From NCBI GenBank assembly GCA_027443745.1, contig DAIAZB010000395.1, positions 3,989 to 67,988 of the forward strand: DNA of 64,000 nt. Direction: 5' to 3'. Below, one piece after another: positions 1-9,519 of the stretch. The translations under genes were made by a program, and so were the position numbers. The notes under the pieces are model-generated. The model was given only the letters and a program-made list of their open reading frames with translations, searched no databases and was not told where the DNA came from. Source of the stretch: Thiomonas sp. Lineage in GTDB: Bacteria; Pseudomonadota; Gammaproteobacteria; Burkholderiales; Burkholderiaceae. Every line of letters begins with the position of its first letter. Within the stretch, counting starts at the first letter, position 1.

Positions 1-554
1 TAGCAATGGGCTTCTTCACCGCACATCACACAGCCATCCCCTCGACTCAGAATCATGGCTCGATCTACGCTTGTGTTCGCCAGCCGCCCATTGACGAACT
101 CCGTGGGTAATTCGGTTGCCTTTGTCTTTGCCGCGTACCATCGGTTGAAACTTGCTAATGCGTCTGCGGTATTAAGAATCCCGTACAGTGTTTCAGCGTC
201 TTTCACTTTTCGCGTGCACTTGCAGTACTGCTCCGGAGATATGGCAGATTTACTTGGTTGAAAACGGTATGTTCTGATGTACCCACAATCAACCGTTGCT
301 GGAAACACGAGCACCCACTCCCTTTCACGTTCGAGTAAGTAAGCATCAAGACATTCAACCGAGAGCTCTTGCCAGAATCTAGGTTGATGCGTGCAGAGGT
401 CTAGCACAAAAGGGAGGCGTTTCTCGATGGAGTCAAAATTCTTAAATGCGAGCATCGATATCCTCGCCTCAATAATTTCCGCAGTTATTTCAGACGGGTT
501 TAAAGGAGAAAACGCAGAATCAATATTAAGCAAGGGTGGGGTGGACTTCATCAT
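1..554 (-). CDS. Partial protein with HNH-like C-terminal start
   Basis: This minus-strand reading frame is open from an ATG at 554 (a second ATG follows at 551) to the left edge, giving at least 184 residues without a stop. The last visible residues read GDGCVMCGEEAHC, a CxxC pair after a basic helix, which resembles the first zinc knuckle of an HNH endonuclease. The visible N-terminal 160 residues match nothing I recognise. There is no strong ribosome binding site. The codons are more AT-rich than the transfer genes to the right, which suggests accessory DNA. The HNH reading is inference from a short motif; the rest of the gene lies outside the window. Confidence 0.6.
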   Translation of the reverse strand, partial: MMKSTPPLLNIDSAFSPLNPSEITAEIIEARISMLAFKNFDSIEKRLPFVLDLCTHQPRFWQELSVECLDAYLLEREREWVLVFPATVDCGYIRTYRFQPSKSAISPEQYCKCTRKVKDAETLYGILNTADALASFNRWYAAKTKATELPTEFVNGRLANTSVDRAMILSRGDGCVMCGEEAHC

Positions 555-814
555 TATATTCAAACTGATTGAGTGACGCTTAACTTGTTTTCGAGTGATA
601 GTTCTACCACATAAACTCTGAATGCCAAATGAATTGCCCTGCAAGTTGCCGCTCATAATCAAGAACCAGCCACAAGTAAAAATAACAAGATGGAAAAATC
701 CGCAGCAGACGGCATATTGGGCTGATGCTATCCATGTGGCACCTAGGTGTAAAGGATACCGTCCCGTCCGAATGGCCACTATCGGGATCGGATGGCGGCC
801 GGCCGCTCTTAGCC
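555..814. other. Intergenic stretch, nothing recognised
   Basis: These bases lie between the 5' end of the left-edge gene and the IS256-family insertion. I see no convincing gene, RNA or strong dyad here; short frames on both strands lack ribosome binding sites and look random. Confidence 0.5.
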
Positions 815-822
815 GGCACGAG

Positions 823-2247
823 GGTAATGTCCCAGGAAGTGGTGTAAGTCTTTGAGAGCAAGGCAAGGCGCGGAGGGCGTAGCCCGAAGCGGCTTGCCTT
901 GCTTCGGTCGTCCCTGGTGTTGGGGGTGGCCATCGTGAAGTCCGGATAAGGTTGAGGTGCGACCCACCAATCCATATCTGAAGGAAACCACGATGACCAA
1001 CGCAACTATCGCACTGAACGCGCTCGCTGAGAAGGGAGCCGACATCGACGTGCTGCGCCAGATGGTGCAGTTCATGGCCCAGCGCCTCATGGAGATCGAC
1101 GTCGAGGGGCGCTGCGGCGCCGGCTATGACGAGAAGAGCGCCGCCCGTCTGAACAGCCGCAACGGCTACCGCGAGCGCACCTGGGACACGCGCGCGGGCA
1201 GTGTTGAGCTCAAGATCCCCAAGCTGCGTCAGGGCAGCTACTTCCCCGAGTTCCTGGAGCCGCGGCGAACCGCCGAGAAGGCGCTCACCGCCGTGATCCA
1301 GGATGCCTACGTGCAAGGGATCTCGACGCGCTCGGTGGACGACCTGGTCAAGGCCCTGGGCATGAGCGGCGTCTCCAAGAGCCAGGTCTCGCGCTGTGCT
1401 GCGAACTCGATGAGCAGGTCGGCGCCTTCCTGAATCGTCAGATCGAGGGCGACTGGCCGTATCTCTGGATCGATGCCACCTACGTCAAGACGCGGGAGGC
1501 CGGCCGTATCGTCAGCGTGGCCGTCATAATCGCTGTGGGCGTCAACACCGAAGGCCAGCGCGAGGTGTTGGGCATGAAGGTCGGTGCCTCGGAGGCCGAG
1601 CCGTTCTGGACGGAGTTCCTGCGCAGCCTCAACCGCCGCGGCCTGCGCGGCGTCAAGCTCGTCATCAGCGACAGCCACGAGGGCATCAAGGCCGCCGTCT
1701 CCAAGGTGCTCAAAGCGACCTGGCAGCGCTGCCGAGTGCACTTCATGCGCAACGCCCTGGCCCACGCCGGCAAGACGCAGCGCCGCATGGTGTCGGCTGC
1801 GATCGGCACCGTGTTCGTGCAGGACAGTGCCGACGCCGCTCGTGACCAGTGGCGCACAGTGGCCGACCAGTTGCGGGGCAAGTTCCCCAAGCTGGGAACC
1901 TTGATGGACGATGCCGAGCACGACGTGCTGGCGTTCATGACGTTCCCGAAGGCGCATTGGACCCAGATCTACTCGACCAATCCGCTGGAACGATTGAACG
2001 CCGAGATCAAGCGCCGCACCAACGTCGTGGGCATCTTCCCCAACGACGCATCGATTACCAGGCTGGTCGGCGCCATGATGCTCGAGCAGAACGACGAGTG
2101 GGCGCTCAACCGCCGTTACATGCAGCTTGAGGGCTTGCAAACCCTCTGCGATACTGTCCCAACTCGGCTGTCCGCTGTGGCACGCTGAGTCTCGTGTACC
2201 TCAGCCTGTCCGGGCTGTGGACCTACACCACGCGCTGGGACGCGACC
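823..2247 (+). mobile_element. IS256-family insertion sequence
   Basis: The element is 1425 bp. Its ends are imperfect inverted repeats: GGTaatGTCCCAG on the left matches GGTcgcGTCCCAG read inward from the right, followed by GTGGTGTA in both. It is flanked by a perfect 8-bp direct repeat GGCACGAG at 815-822 and 2248-2255, the duplication length expected for IS256-family insertions. The intact duplication suggests a simple, fairly recent insertion. Its single transposase gene is frameshifted, so this copy is not autonomous. Confidence 0.85.
993..2188 (+). pseudogene. IS256-family transposase, frameshifted
   Basis: The frame starts at ATG 993 behind an AAGGAAA ribosome binding site and encodes the usual IS256 N-terminus with [20 protein letters not shown]. 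At about 1395 the frame breaks: the [12 protein letters not shown] stretch is split by what looks like a one-base deletion, and the rest (DDE domain with WIDATYVK, SDSHEGI and STNPLERLNAEIKRR) continues in another frame to 2188. Joined, the product would be near the usual length of about 400 residues. The catalytic parts are otherwise intact, so the inactivation is probably recent. Confidence 0.85.
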
Positions 2248-2429
2248 GGCACGAGCCCTTCGGTGGCGCGGCGCCTCCAAGACAGATGATCGGACGCATG
2301 GCGTGCGGTGACAACCATCGACACCCCTGCCCAGGTAATCGAGCGGTGAGGCCCGTTCGGGCAGCAAGGCGCGACGAATCCTCCCGATGGCAATGCACCA
2401 TGGCCGAATCAATCACCCTGACACCAGCC

Positions 2430-3020
2430 TCAGTCGTGGTCAACCCGCCGAACATCGGCCCGTGCGACCACCCCCCAATATCGGCTATCGAAGCTCTGCG
2501 CGGCCAGCGCCGGCTGCGCACCGCCGCCATACACCCAGTACTCGCTTGACCCGAGCGTGAACACGCGCACTTGGTGCGGAAGCTGTAGCGTGGGCCAGGT
2601 CGCTGGCCGGGCAAGTTGGGCGCTGTAGGGGATCGGGCGTCCGTTGATCGAAACGCCATGCAGGGTGACGTCGACCCGATCACCGGGCACGCCGACCACT
2701 TGCTTGAACATCGGCATGCCGCCGCCCGTGCAGTCTCCCTTCATGTAGAAGGGAAATCGCGCCGGCGTGATGTTGGCTGGCGGGCAGAACTCGATGAGCG
2801 CGCCCCGCCGGATCACGGTCGATGGCTGGATCGCCGCGAGCCGATAGATGCCGAGAGGTTCGCTTTCCGTCAGGTTCATGCGCCAGCCGGACCCCCAGAT
2901 GGCGTCCGCTGCGCCCAGCAAACCCGCGACGGTGCCGATGGCAAACAGCATTCGCCGGCGCCATCGACGCGGGGCAACCGGCCGGGGCAGCGCGCGTTCG
3001 GACGTGTGGGCGAAGGACAT
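2430..3020 (-). CDS. traF: TraF-like conjugal pilin-processing peptidase
   Basis: This is a 196-residue S26 (signal peptidase I fold) protein of the TraF type. In IncP-type conjugation TraF matures the pilin at the inner membrane. A single membrane segment lies near residues 20-40 after an arginine-rich start. The serine motif sits in NLTESEPLGIYRL and the lysine partner is probably in the stretch PMFKQVVGVPGDRV. The start at 3020 was chosen because it lies just behind the traG stop at 3022; the frame could open further upstream only by overlapping traG. It is cotranscribed with traG. The gene ends about 180 bp from the IS256-family element. Confidence 0.85.
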   Translation of the reverse strand: MSFAHTSERALPRPVAPRRWRRRMLFAIGTVAGLLGAADAIWGSGWRMNLTESEPLGIYRLAAIQPSTVIRRGALIEFCPPANITPARFPFYMKGDCTGGGMPMFKQVVGVPGDRVDVTLHGVSINGRPIPYSAQLARPATWPTLQLPHQVRVFTLGSSEYWVYGGGAQPALAAQSFDSRYWGVVARADVRRVDHD

Positions 3021-3021
3021 G

Positions 3022-4956
3022 TCACACGCCTCGTCCGGTCGATGTGGCGCAACCCAGCTTGATGCGCTCCGCCAGCGCCGCGTCGGTGTAGTACTTGATC
3101 TTCCGGCAGTAGACCGGCGCGTGCCCAGCGACGAACACCAATTCGTCATCCGGCGGCAACCGCATGCACTCGTCGGCGGTGAGCAGCGGGCGTTGCACGA
3201 TCTGCTCGTTGGTATTGACGTGCTGCAGCACCACCGCCAGGCGGCTTCCGCTGTACTGGCGCTGGGTATGGCTCACGGTGGCCTGCCCGGCCATCTTCGA
3301 GAGCAACTCGGCGGTCTCGACCTTGTTGGGTGCATAGGCCACGCGGATGTGGCAGTTGCTGATGATGGATTCATCCTTGCCGTAGGCCGCGAAGAGCTGG
3401 CTCAGATCCTGCACGATCAGCAGCGCCTTGAGGCCGTAGCCTGCAACGAAGGCCAACGCTTCCTGAAAGATGTCGAGCTTGCCCAGCGACGGAAACTCGT
3501 CGAGCAGAAGTAGCAAGCGGTGCGGGTAGCGGCTCCTGCCGGCACCGCCTGCATCGAAGTCCATGCCCTCCGTGAGGCGCCGCACCACCTGGTTGATCAC
3601 CAGGCGCAGCAGCGGCTTGAGGCGATCCTTGTCGCTCGGGGGCACCACCAGATAGAACGCCGTCTTCTCCTTCGCTGGCTTGCCGTCGACATCGATGCCC
3701 CCCATGAGACTTTCCAGGGTGAAGTCCGACACGCGAGTGTTGTCGGCGACGATCGGGTCGCGGTAAAGCGAGAGGAATGACAGCGCGGTGGAGAGCACGC
3801 CTGAGGCTTCGTTCGGCGCCTTGTTGAGGAAGGACTGGCTGGCCTGCGCCACCGCCGACCAACCGGTGCGGGCGTGCGCGTCCTGTGTCGAGTCGACGCG
3901 CTCGAGGGCCACGTCGCGGATGTAGGTCATCACGGCCTGCGAGCCTTCAAGCGGGTCCGTGTCCTCGGCCTGGTTACGCGCCGCGGATTCCTGCGCGATA
4001 TCACGGATCGGCCCGCCGTCGGACAAAATGGCCTGCACGGTGTGCAGGCAGCGCAGCCGTGCATCGACGCCCCGCGGATCCCAGTACAGCAGCACGAATA
4101 GCACCACGCCGGTCATCAGATCGAAACCGGTCTTCGCCCAGTGATCGTTCAGCCCCTTGCCGTCCGGGTCGACGATCATCGTGGCGATGTTCTGCACATC
4201 CTTGACCAGATTGCCATCCATGCGAATCTCCTGCAGCGGGTTGAAGCGCGCAGAGTCCGGCGAGCTCGGATCGAACTTGATGGCGCGCTGTCCGAGCACC
4301 TTCTGGCGGAATCCGCTGGTCAGTGCCCAGTTCTCGCCCTTGATGTCGTGCACCAGGACCGATTGGTCCCAGTTCAGCAGGGTCGGAATGACGATGCCCA
4401 CGCCCTTGCCCGAACGGGTCGGCGCGAACACCATCATGTGCTCAGGCCCCTTGTGGCGCAGGTAGCGCACGACGCCCCTGTCTTCCAAGGCTCCGAACAG
4501 CACGCCGCCCTTGTTCCCGTCGTCGGGCAGGATGCCCGCGGCCGCGACCTCGGGCGCGCCGGCCCAATGCGCGGAGCCGTGAAGATCGTTGCGTTCGGCA
4601 TCGGCCTTACGGGTGCGGCGGTAGGCGATGGCGACGGGCAACACCAGGGAGAAGAAGCCCCCGACACCCATGATCAGGTGCGCCCGCTCAAAGATGGTCA
4701 TCACCGCCGTGCCGAATTCGATCCGGTTGAATTTCCACGTCCAGACCAGGATGTCGGTCGGGCTGTAGAGCAGTGGCCGGATCAGGGGCGTTCCAAGTGC
4801 CGGGCTGAAACCCAGCGCCCAGGCGGCGTACTCGGTCGCCGCCCAGGTCGACATCAGCACAATCAGGGCAAACAACCCCAAACCGGTCCAGACGAAGCGG
4901 GTGATGTCCTTCTGTGCTTTTGGGATGTGATAGAGGGCGTCAGACGGAGTGCTCAT
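3022..4956 (-). CDS. traG: TraG/VirD4-type coupling protein
   Basis: This is the type IV coupling ATPase that delivers the relaxase-DNA complex to the secretion channel. The product has 644 residues. Hydrophobic segments near residues 22-50 and 95-112 anchor it in the inner membrane. Walker A reads PTRSGKGV at about 179-186, and a Walker B-like LLLLDEFPSLGK lies in the second half. The start ATG at 4956 is preferred because the frame further upstream is low-complexity arginine-rich sequence antisense to nothing conserved. It lies directly upstream of traF and downstream of the ArdC-like gene in the same orientation. Confidence 0.92.
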   Translation of the reverse strand: MSTPSDALYHIPKAQKDITRFVWTGLGLFALIVLMSTWAATEYAAWALGFSPALGTPLIRPLLYSPTDILVWTWKFNRIEFGTAVMTIFERAHLIMGVGGFFSLVLPVAIAYRRTRKADAERNDLHGSAHWAGAPEVAAAGILPDDGNKGGVLFGALEDRGVVRYLRHKGPEHMMVFAPTRSGKGVGIVIPTLLNWDQSVLVHDIKGENWALTSGFRQKVLGQRAIKFDPSSPDSARFNPLQEIRMDGNLVKDVQNIATMIVDPDGKGLNDHWAKTGFDLMTGVVLFVLLYWDPRGVDARLRCLHTVQAILSDGGPIRDIAQESAARNQAEDTDPLEGSQAVMTYIRDVALERVDSTQDAHARTGWSAVAQASQSFLNKAPNEASGVLSTALSFLSLYRDPIVADNTRVSDFTLESLMGGIDVDGKPAKEKTAFYLVVPPSDKDRLKPLLRLVINQVVRRLTEGMDFDAGGAGRSRYPHRLLLLLDEFPSLGKLDIFQEALAFVAGYGLKALLIVQDLSQLFAAYGKDESIISNCHIRVAYAPNKVETAELLSKMAGQATVSHTQRQYSGSRLAVVLQHVNTNEQIVQRPLLTADECMRLPPDDELVFVAGHAPVYCRKIKYYTDAALAERIKLGCATSTGRGV

Positions 4957-5023
4957 GAGGTATGCCGCGGAGGTTGTGAGGAAACCCTGGCAAAGCAGGC
5001 GGACCGACCGGGGTACGGCGATG

Positions 5024-7093
5024 TCAGCGCTCCATGGCGGCCCTGCGCCCTGCCTGACGAGCGCGTGGCCGCGCCGCCGGCTTGGCGCCATGCTCGCCCG
5101 CAGGCGTCCTCTCCTGCCCGGAAACGGCGCGCTCCCGCCGCACTGGCGCCCCTGGATCCCGCCCCTCCCCTTCCGCCGGCATGTGACTCGCATCCTGAAC
5201 CGCCGACACGCCCAGGTGCTCGAAGGCAACTCCGAGCTTGTGTCTGGCTGATTCCTCGAGGCTGGACACGATCGCCTCGGGCTTCGCGGCCGTGATCGGC
5301 TCGACATGGAAATGACTCTCGGTACCGTGCTCCAGGCGTATGGTGCCAGGACGATCGAGATGCGCGAAGACCGGCGTCTCGAATTGGCGCTTGCCCTGCA
5401 TCACCACACCGCCACGAGCCGGATCCTTCTCCACGCGATAGAGCTTCTCCAGCGTGCCGGGCCGCTTCTCGGCCCACCCAAACCGGTCCTTCATGAGATC
5501 GACCACGGCTTGGCGCATCGCATCTCGCTGCTCCTGCATATTGGTGACCTCGCTACGGCCATCATGTGCGGGAACGACGAGGTTTCCCCGAGCCGCAACA
5601 CCTGCGGCATCCGCCTCGGGTATGCCGACGATCCGGGCATAGCCATGTCCTGACGGGTCGACCAGCAGGGTCTGCCGTTGCGCTGCGTTGAACTCGACCA
5701 CGTGCCGGACCTGCGATCCATCGGGCGATGACTCGATGCCCCCCTTCCCCTCGAGCCACGCATGATCGGCGAACAGATTCTCGGCGAAGGTGTCGTATTC
5801 GCCCGTGGAGATCTCACGCGACTCGATGATCTTCGCCTGCTGCGGCTTCTGCGCCGACAGCCTCTCCACAAGCCGCGCACCGTCGCCGGGCTTGTGCACG
5901 AACACCGCGGACACCAGACGCGCCTCCCCCTCGCCGCCCGGCAACCCGTTGTCCGACCGGTCGCTCAGTTCGCCTGGAGCCTTCATGGACTGCACGTGCT
6001 CTTGACTCAACTGCAGGCCTTGCTCCTTGCCGAGAACATAGTCCACCGCCTTGCTGGCCTCGGCTGCCGCGCGAAAGATCTCGTTCTTGTCCTTCTTCAG
6101 CGCCTCGGCCCACGACTGGATGTAGGCTGTGTGCCGCTGCGGGTCATGCGGAATTCCGCTCTCCGCGGCCATGAACATGCTGAACATCTCGGCGCGCAGC
6201 TCCTCGCGCGCGTAGCCCTCGGAGCCGAAGCGGTGATCCCCGGTGATGCCCTCGCGGTTCAGGCGCTTCTCGGCACCGGTGGCGTGGCCGACCTCGTGCA
6301 GCAGAGTGCCGTAGTAGCCCCTCTCATCGCTGAACTGACCGCGTGGCGGCAGACATACCGCATCCTGCCTGGGCGAGTAGAAGGCAAACTTGGGGTGTTC
6401 CGCGAACTTCAGCCCGTCGCGCTCCATCGCGGCTTTGATCTGTTCCCCGCGCTGCACGACGTCGAAGCGCGGCTTGGGCTTTGGTAGGGGCTCGACCCCG
6501 AGGTCCGTGCACTGCTCGACGTTGAACACGGTGAAGGTCCGCCCGACAACCGAGTCGAGGGCGCGCGCCTGCTTCCAGTCCAGGGGAAGGTTCTCGCCAT
6601 TCTTGTACTGAGCGATCTGCAGATCTGCGGTCCTGGCGCTGCGTGTGGGTGCCTTGTCTGTCGTCATGCCAATCTGCACGGTGCCATCGCGCTCGCCGAA
6701 CACCTTCACCCGCATGCCGTTGAGCCTGACGCTGACATCGCGACGCTCCCAGAATGGCTGCTCCTTCCAGAGTTCCGCCGGAGTACCGCGCTCGCCCTTC
6801 CTGACGCGGCCGCCGAGCGCATTGATCTGCTGCACGGTGCCGAAACGCGGATCAGCGAAACCCCGGTCAAGTTGCTCCATCATCAGCATCAGACGGTTGC
6901 CACCGCGGTACTCGCGGCCTGTGCTCATGTTGCGGGGCAGCCCGTGATCCAGCGACTGCCAGGGCTTGTCCCAGGGGATTTTCCCGGCGTCCAGAGCCTC
7001 GACCAGCTTTGCCGTGATCTCCTGGCGCAGATCGCGTTGAGCCTTGTGCTCCGGCGCCGCGACAGGCTGCTCAGGGGCGTGCTCGTCAGCCAT
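5024..7093 (-). CDS. ArdC-like antirestriction/zincin protein
   Basis: The product has 689 residues. Residues 20-130 match the ArdC N-terminal (DUF1738, ssDNA-binding) domain, with ITAKLVEALDAGKIPWDKPW and GREYRGGNRLML. A zincin-like metallopeptidase segment follows with HEVGH at about 266-270, in the setting YYGTLLHEVGHATGAEKRL. The family is known from plasmids, where ArdC protects incoming DNA from restriction. The C-terminal 300 residues are unassigned and make the protein longer than a minimal ArdC. The start ATG at 7093 overlaps the stop of a small upstream frame (7086-7088), suggesting coupling. It sits upstream of traG in the same orientation. Confidence 0.85.
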   Translation of the reverse strand: MADEHAPEQPVAAPEHKAQRDLRQEITAKLVEALDAGKIPWDKPWQSLDHGLPRNMSTGREYRGGNRLMLMMEQLDRGFADPRFGTVQQINALGGRVRKGERGTPAELWKEQPFWERRDVSVRLNGMRVKVFGERDGTVQIGMTTDKAPTRSARTADLQIAQYKNGENLPLDWKQARALDSVVGRTFTVFNVEQCTDLGVEPLPKPKPRFDVVQRGEQIKAAMERDGLKFAEHPKFAFYSPRQDAVCLPPRGQFSDERGYYGTLLHEVGHATGAEKRLNREGITGDHRFGSEGYAREELRAEMFSMFMAAESGIPHDPQRHTAYIQSWAEALKKDKNEIFRAAAEASKAVDYVLGKEQGLQLSQEHVQSMKAPGELSDRSDNGLPGGEGEARLVSAVFVHKPGDGARLVERLSAQKPQQAKIIESREISTGEYDTFAENLFADHAWLEGKGGIESSPDGSQVRHVVEFNAAQRQTLLVDPSGHGYARIVGIPEADAAGVAARGNLVVPAHDGRSEVTNMQEQRDAMRQAVVDLMKDRFGWAEKRPGTLEKLYRVEKDPARGGVVMQGKRQFETPVFAHLDRPGTIRLEHGTESHFHVEPITAAKPEAIVSSLEESARHKLGVAFEHLGVSAVQDASHMPAEGEGRDPGAPVRRERAVSGQERTPAGEHGAKPAARPRARQAGRRAAMER

Positions 7094-7259
7094 GCCTGGC
7101 CTCCGTCGCCTCATCATCGAAATCAGCACCGAGCTGGCGCTCGGCGGCCTTCCGGTCGGCCGCATCGACAGGAGCGAACTGCTCGTTCGGTTCGCCGTCG
7201 ACGCTGTGCTGCGCATCGGGATGCAATTGCATGGCGCGCTCCAGGTTGAGGCCCGCCAC
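7086..7259 (-). CDS. Small acidic hypothetical protein, probably 5'-truncated
   Basis: This frame ends in a TGA that overlaps the ATG of the ArdC-like gene. It encodes an acidic tail (QLGADFDDEATEARHG) and could start at GTG 7259 or ATG 7232; it stays open back to about 7340 without a good start. The codon pattern looks coding and the overlap suggests translational coupling. The upstream part may have been lost when the TetR/FabF-like pair was inserted next to it. I do not recognise the family. Confidence 0.4.
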   Translation of the reverse strand: MAGLNLERAMQLHPDAQHSVDGEPNEQFAPVDAADRKAAERQLGADFDDEATEARHG

Positions 7260-7458
7260 ATCGGGCCAATACCCAGCCTCTGCAAAGCGGGCCCGCTCAC
7301 CCGACCGACCAGTCCGATCAAGACTGGCGCTGAACCTGAGTCAGGTTCGGCGGCCACCTGCCGGCGCTCCCCTTGTCCTCAAGCGGACCCGCAAATGACC
7401 GGCTTCGGCCCCAGACCGTGCCCAGGCAAGACCGCTGCCGTCGGGTGGCGAACACCCG

Positions 7459-7482
7459 ATCAACGCCTCAGGTGGCGTTGAT
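7459..7482. terminator. Inverted repeat at the TetR 3' end
   Basis: A perfect 9-bp dyad, ATCAACGCC and GGCGTTGAT with a 6-base loop, spans the stop codon of the TetR gene. It could terminate or stabilise that transcript, but no T tract follows, so a terminator role is only a suggestion. Confidence 0.3.
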
Positions 7483-8052
7483 GCCATCCCGTACAGCGCG
7501 AAGAATCTGATCCGACAGCTCGGGATCGGCGCTCGCGGTCGCGCGTGCCAGGATGAGCCCGCCGACCATCGCCGCAAGCGATGCGATCGCCCGATCGCGC
7601 TGCGCCTCTTGAGCCTTCCGACTTGGCTGTCTCATCGGGAACAGCCGCGCAAATTGGTCAATGTAGTGGCGCATCCCCTTGGCCAACACCCCGGCCAGCG
7701 GTTGCCCTGAACGAGCAGCGTCCACCGCGAGCGCTGCAACAGGGCATCCAACTGCCGGGGCATCGCGATGCGCTGCACTCAGGTATTGGGCGATGCGCTC
7801 AGCCGCGCCATCTCCAGGGTCGGTGCCGCCGGCGACATCAGCAATCCGCCAGTTGAACGCAGCCTCGCAGGCCGCGAGAACCAGCGCCTCCTTGCTTTCG
7901 AAGTGCCGATAGAACGCACCATGGGTCAACCCCGCCGCGCGGCAAACGTCCGAGACTCCCGTGGCCTCGACGCCACGTTCTCGCAGCATGCGGGCCGCAG
8001 CCTGAATCAGCTCCTCCCGATGACGCCGCACCACCTCCTGCGTGACTCGCAT
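7468..8052 (-). CDS. TetR/AcrR-family regulator
   Basis: The product has 194 residues with a classical TetR N-terminal helix-turn-helix: ATGVSDVCRAAGLTHGAFYRHFESKEAL at residues about 29-56, given here in outline. The C-terminal ligand domain is typical of the AcrR type and includes the CPVAALA stretch seen in many of these repressors. The start was set at ATG 8052; an upstream in-frame ATG at 8103 would place the protein start across the operator-like dyads. It is divergently transcribed from the FabF-like gene at 8124, and probably represses that gene and itself. Confidence 0.88.
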   Translation of the reverse strand: MRVTQEVVRRHREELIQAAARMLRERGVEATGVSDVCRAAGLTHGAFYRHFESKEALVLAACEAAFNWRIADVAGGTDPGDGAAERIAQYLSAAHRDAPAVGCPVAALAVDAARSGQPLAGVLAKGMRHYIDQFARLFPMRQPSRKAQEAQRDRAIASLAAMVGGLILARATASADPELSDQILRAVRDGINAT

Positions 8053-8060
8053 CCCCACCC

Positions 8061-8104
8061 CGTTGATGATCAACGTCAGCATTGTATGTATGATGATGAA
8101 CATA
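8061..8104. promoter_or_regulatory. Operator-like dyads between TetR and FabF-like genes
   Basis: Two dyads lie in the short divergent intergenic region. The first, CGTTGA-TGA-TCAACG at 8061-8075, has perfect 6-bp arms. The second, TATGT with ACATA, spans 8085-8104. Either could bind the adjacent TetR regulator; the position is right for control of both divergent promoters. The assignment is inference. Confidence 0.5.
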
Positions 8105-8123
8105 ATCTTTATCGTGGGACGTC

Positions 8124-9398
8124 ATGCAACACTATCGAAGAATCGTCATCACCGGCATGGGCGTCGTCAGCCCGCTCGGTTGCGGCAGCGAATTGACCTG
8201 GCGCCGACTGCTCGCGGGGCATTCGGGCATTCGCACACTGCCGGAGGCGTGGACGCGCAAACTCCAGGTCAGGGTAGGCGGTCTGGTTCCCGATCTGGCG
8301 TCCGATCCCGAGGGCGGATGGGACCCCACACGCGTCACCGAGGCAAAGGATTTGCGCCGGATGGATCGCTTCATTCCATTTGCACTCGATGCCGCCGACC
8401 AGGCACTGCGCGAAGCAGCCTGGCCCGAGGGCGACGGTGCGCGCGCCGAGCGCTGCGCCACCGTGATTGCCTCTGGCATCGGTGGTTTCAGCGCCATCGC
8501 CGAAGCTGTCCGTACAACCGACGCGCGTGGCGCAGACCGGCTGTCGCCGTTCACCGTGCCGTCCTTCCTAATCAATCTCGCGGCCGGGCATGTATCGATC
8601 CGTCATAGGCTCAAGGGCCCGCTGGGAGCGCCTGTCACCGCATGCGCGGCTGGCGTTCAGGCCATCGGCGACGCCATGCGCCTGATCCGTGTCGGGGAGG
8701 CGGACGCCGCCGTTTGCGGCGGCAGCGAAGCTGCCATCCATCTTGTCAGTCTCGGCGCCTTCGAGAGTGCGCGAACGCTGTCGGGCGGCCACGCAGATGC
8801 GCCCGAGCGGGCTTCGCGTCCCTTCGATCGCGACCGCGACGGCTTCGTCATGAGCGAGGGTTCAGCCATACTCGTGCTCGAGGCACTGGACCATGCGCTC
8901 GAGCGCGGCGCACGCCCCCTGGCGGAAGTCGTTGGCTACGGAACGTCGGCTGATGCCTACCACATCACGGCAGGTCCGGAGGAGGGTGAAGGCGCACGAC
9001 GCGCCATGTCCCATGCCATTCGGGACGCAGGGTTGGAGGCGGCTGACATCGGCCTGATCAACGCTCATGCCACCTCGACACCGGTTGGCGACCGGAGCGA
9101 AATTGAGGCCATCAAATCGGTGTTCGGTGCGTCCAGATGCCCCGCCATCACGGGGACCAAGGCGGCCACCGGTCATCTGCTCGGCGCGGCGGGAAGTCTG
9201 GCCGCGGTTTTCGGCATTCACGCCCTGCGTGAACAGATCGCGCCGCCAATTCTCAACCTCGAACAGCCCGATCCGGCAGCCGTCGATCTCGACTTCGTGA
9301 CCCTTGCGCCGCGGCCGCTGTCGCTGGAGCACGTTCTGATCAACGGCTTTGGATTCGGAGGCGTCAACGCCTCACTCGTCCTGCGGCGTTGGGCATAA
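8124..9398 (+). CDS. Beta-ketoacyl-ACP synthase II (FabF-like)
   Basis: This 424-residue protein is a full-length KAS II. The Cys-His-His triad is intact: Cys174 in VTACAAG, His315 in NAHATST and His351 in GHLLGAAG. The C-terminal NGFGFGGVNASLVL is also canonical. It would condense malonyl-ACP with acyl-ACP in the cytosol. There is no acyl carrier protein, ketoreductase or thioesterase nearby, so it is not a full fatty-acid or polyketide locus. A single divergent TetR gene accompanies it. A second FabF on a mobile element could supply altered acyl chains or substitute for a drug-inhibited host enzyme; this is inference. Confidence 0.9.
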   Translation: MQHYRRIVITGMGVVSPLGCGSELTWRRLLAGHSGIRTLPEAWTRKLQVRVGGLVPDLASDPEGGWDPTRVTEAKDLRRMDRFIPFALDAADQALREAAWPEGDGARAERCATVIASGIGGFSAIAEAVRTTDARGADRLSPFTVPSFLINLAAGHVSIRHRLKGPLGAPVTACAAGVQAIGDAMRLIRVGEADAAVCGGSEAAIHLVSLGAFESARTLSGGHADAPERASRPFDRDRDGFVMSEGSAILVLEALDHALERGARPLAEVVGYGTSADAYHITAGPEEGEGARRAMSHAIRDAGLEAADIGLINAHATSTPVGDRSEIEAIKSVFGASRCPAITGTKAATGHLLGAAGSLAAVFGIHALREQIAPPILNLEQPDPAAVDLDFVTLAPRPLSLEHVLINGFGFGGVNASLVLRRWA

Positions 9399-9519
9399 GG
9401 ACCTCAAGGTCGAACCGAACCGCCTCCTGAGCAGCAGCGGCAATTCCTGGCGGATAGGAATCGATCTCTGTGGCGGGTTGAAATCAGAACCGTCCGGGCG
9501 CTTACCGGGAAGTGCTCTC

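Noticed and set aside
4141..5295. A long plus-strand frame across the traG region
   Set aside because: It is antisense to traG with its conserved motifs and shows no protein-like pattern.
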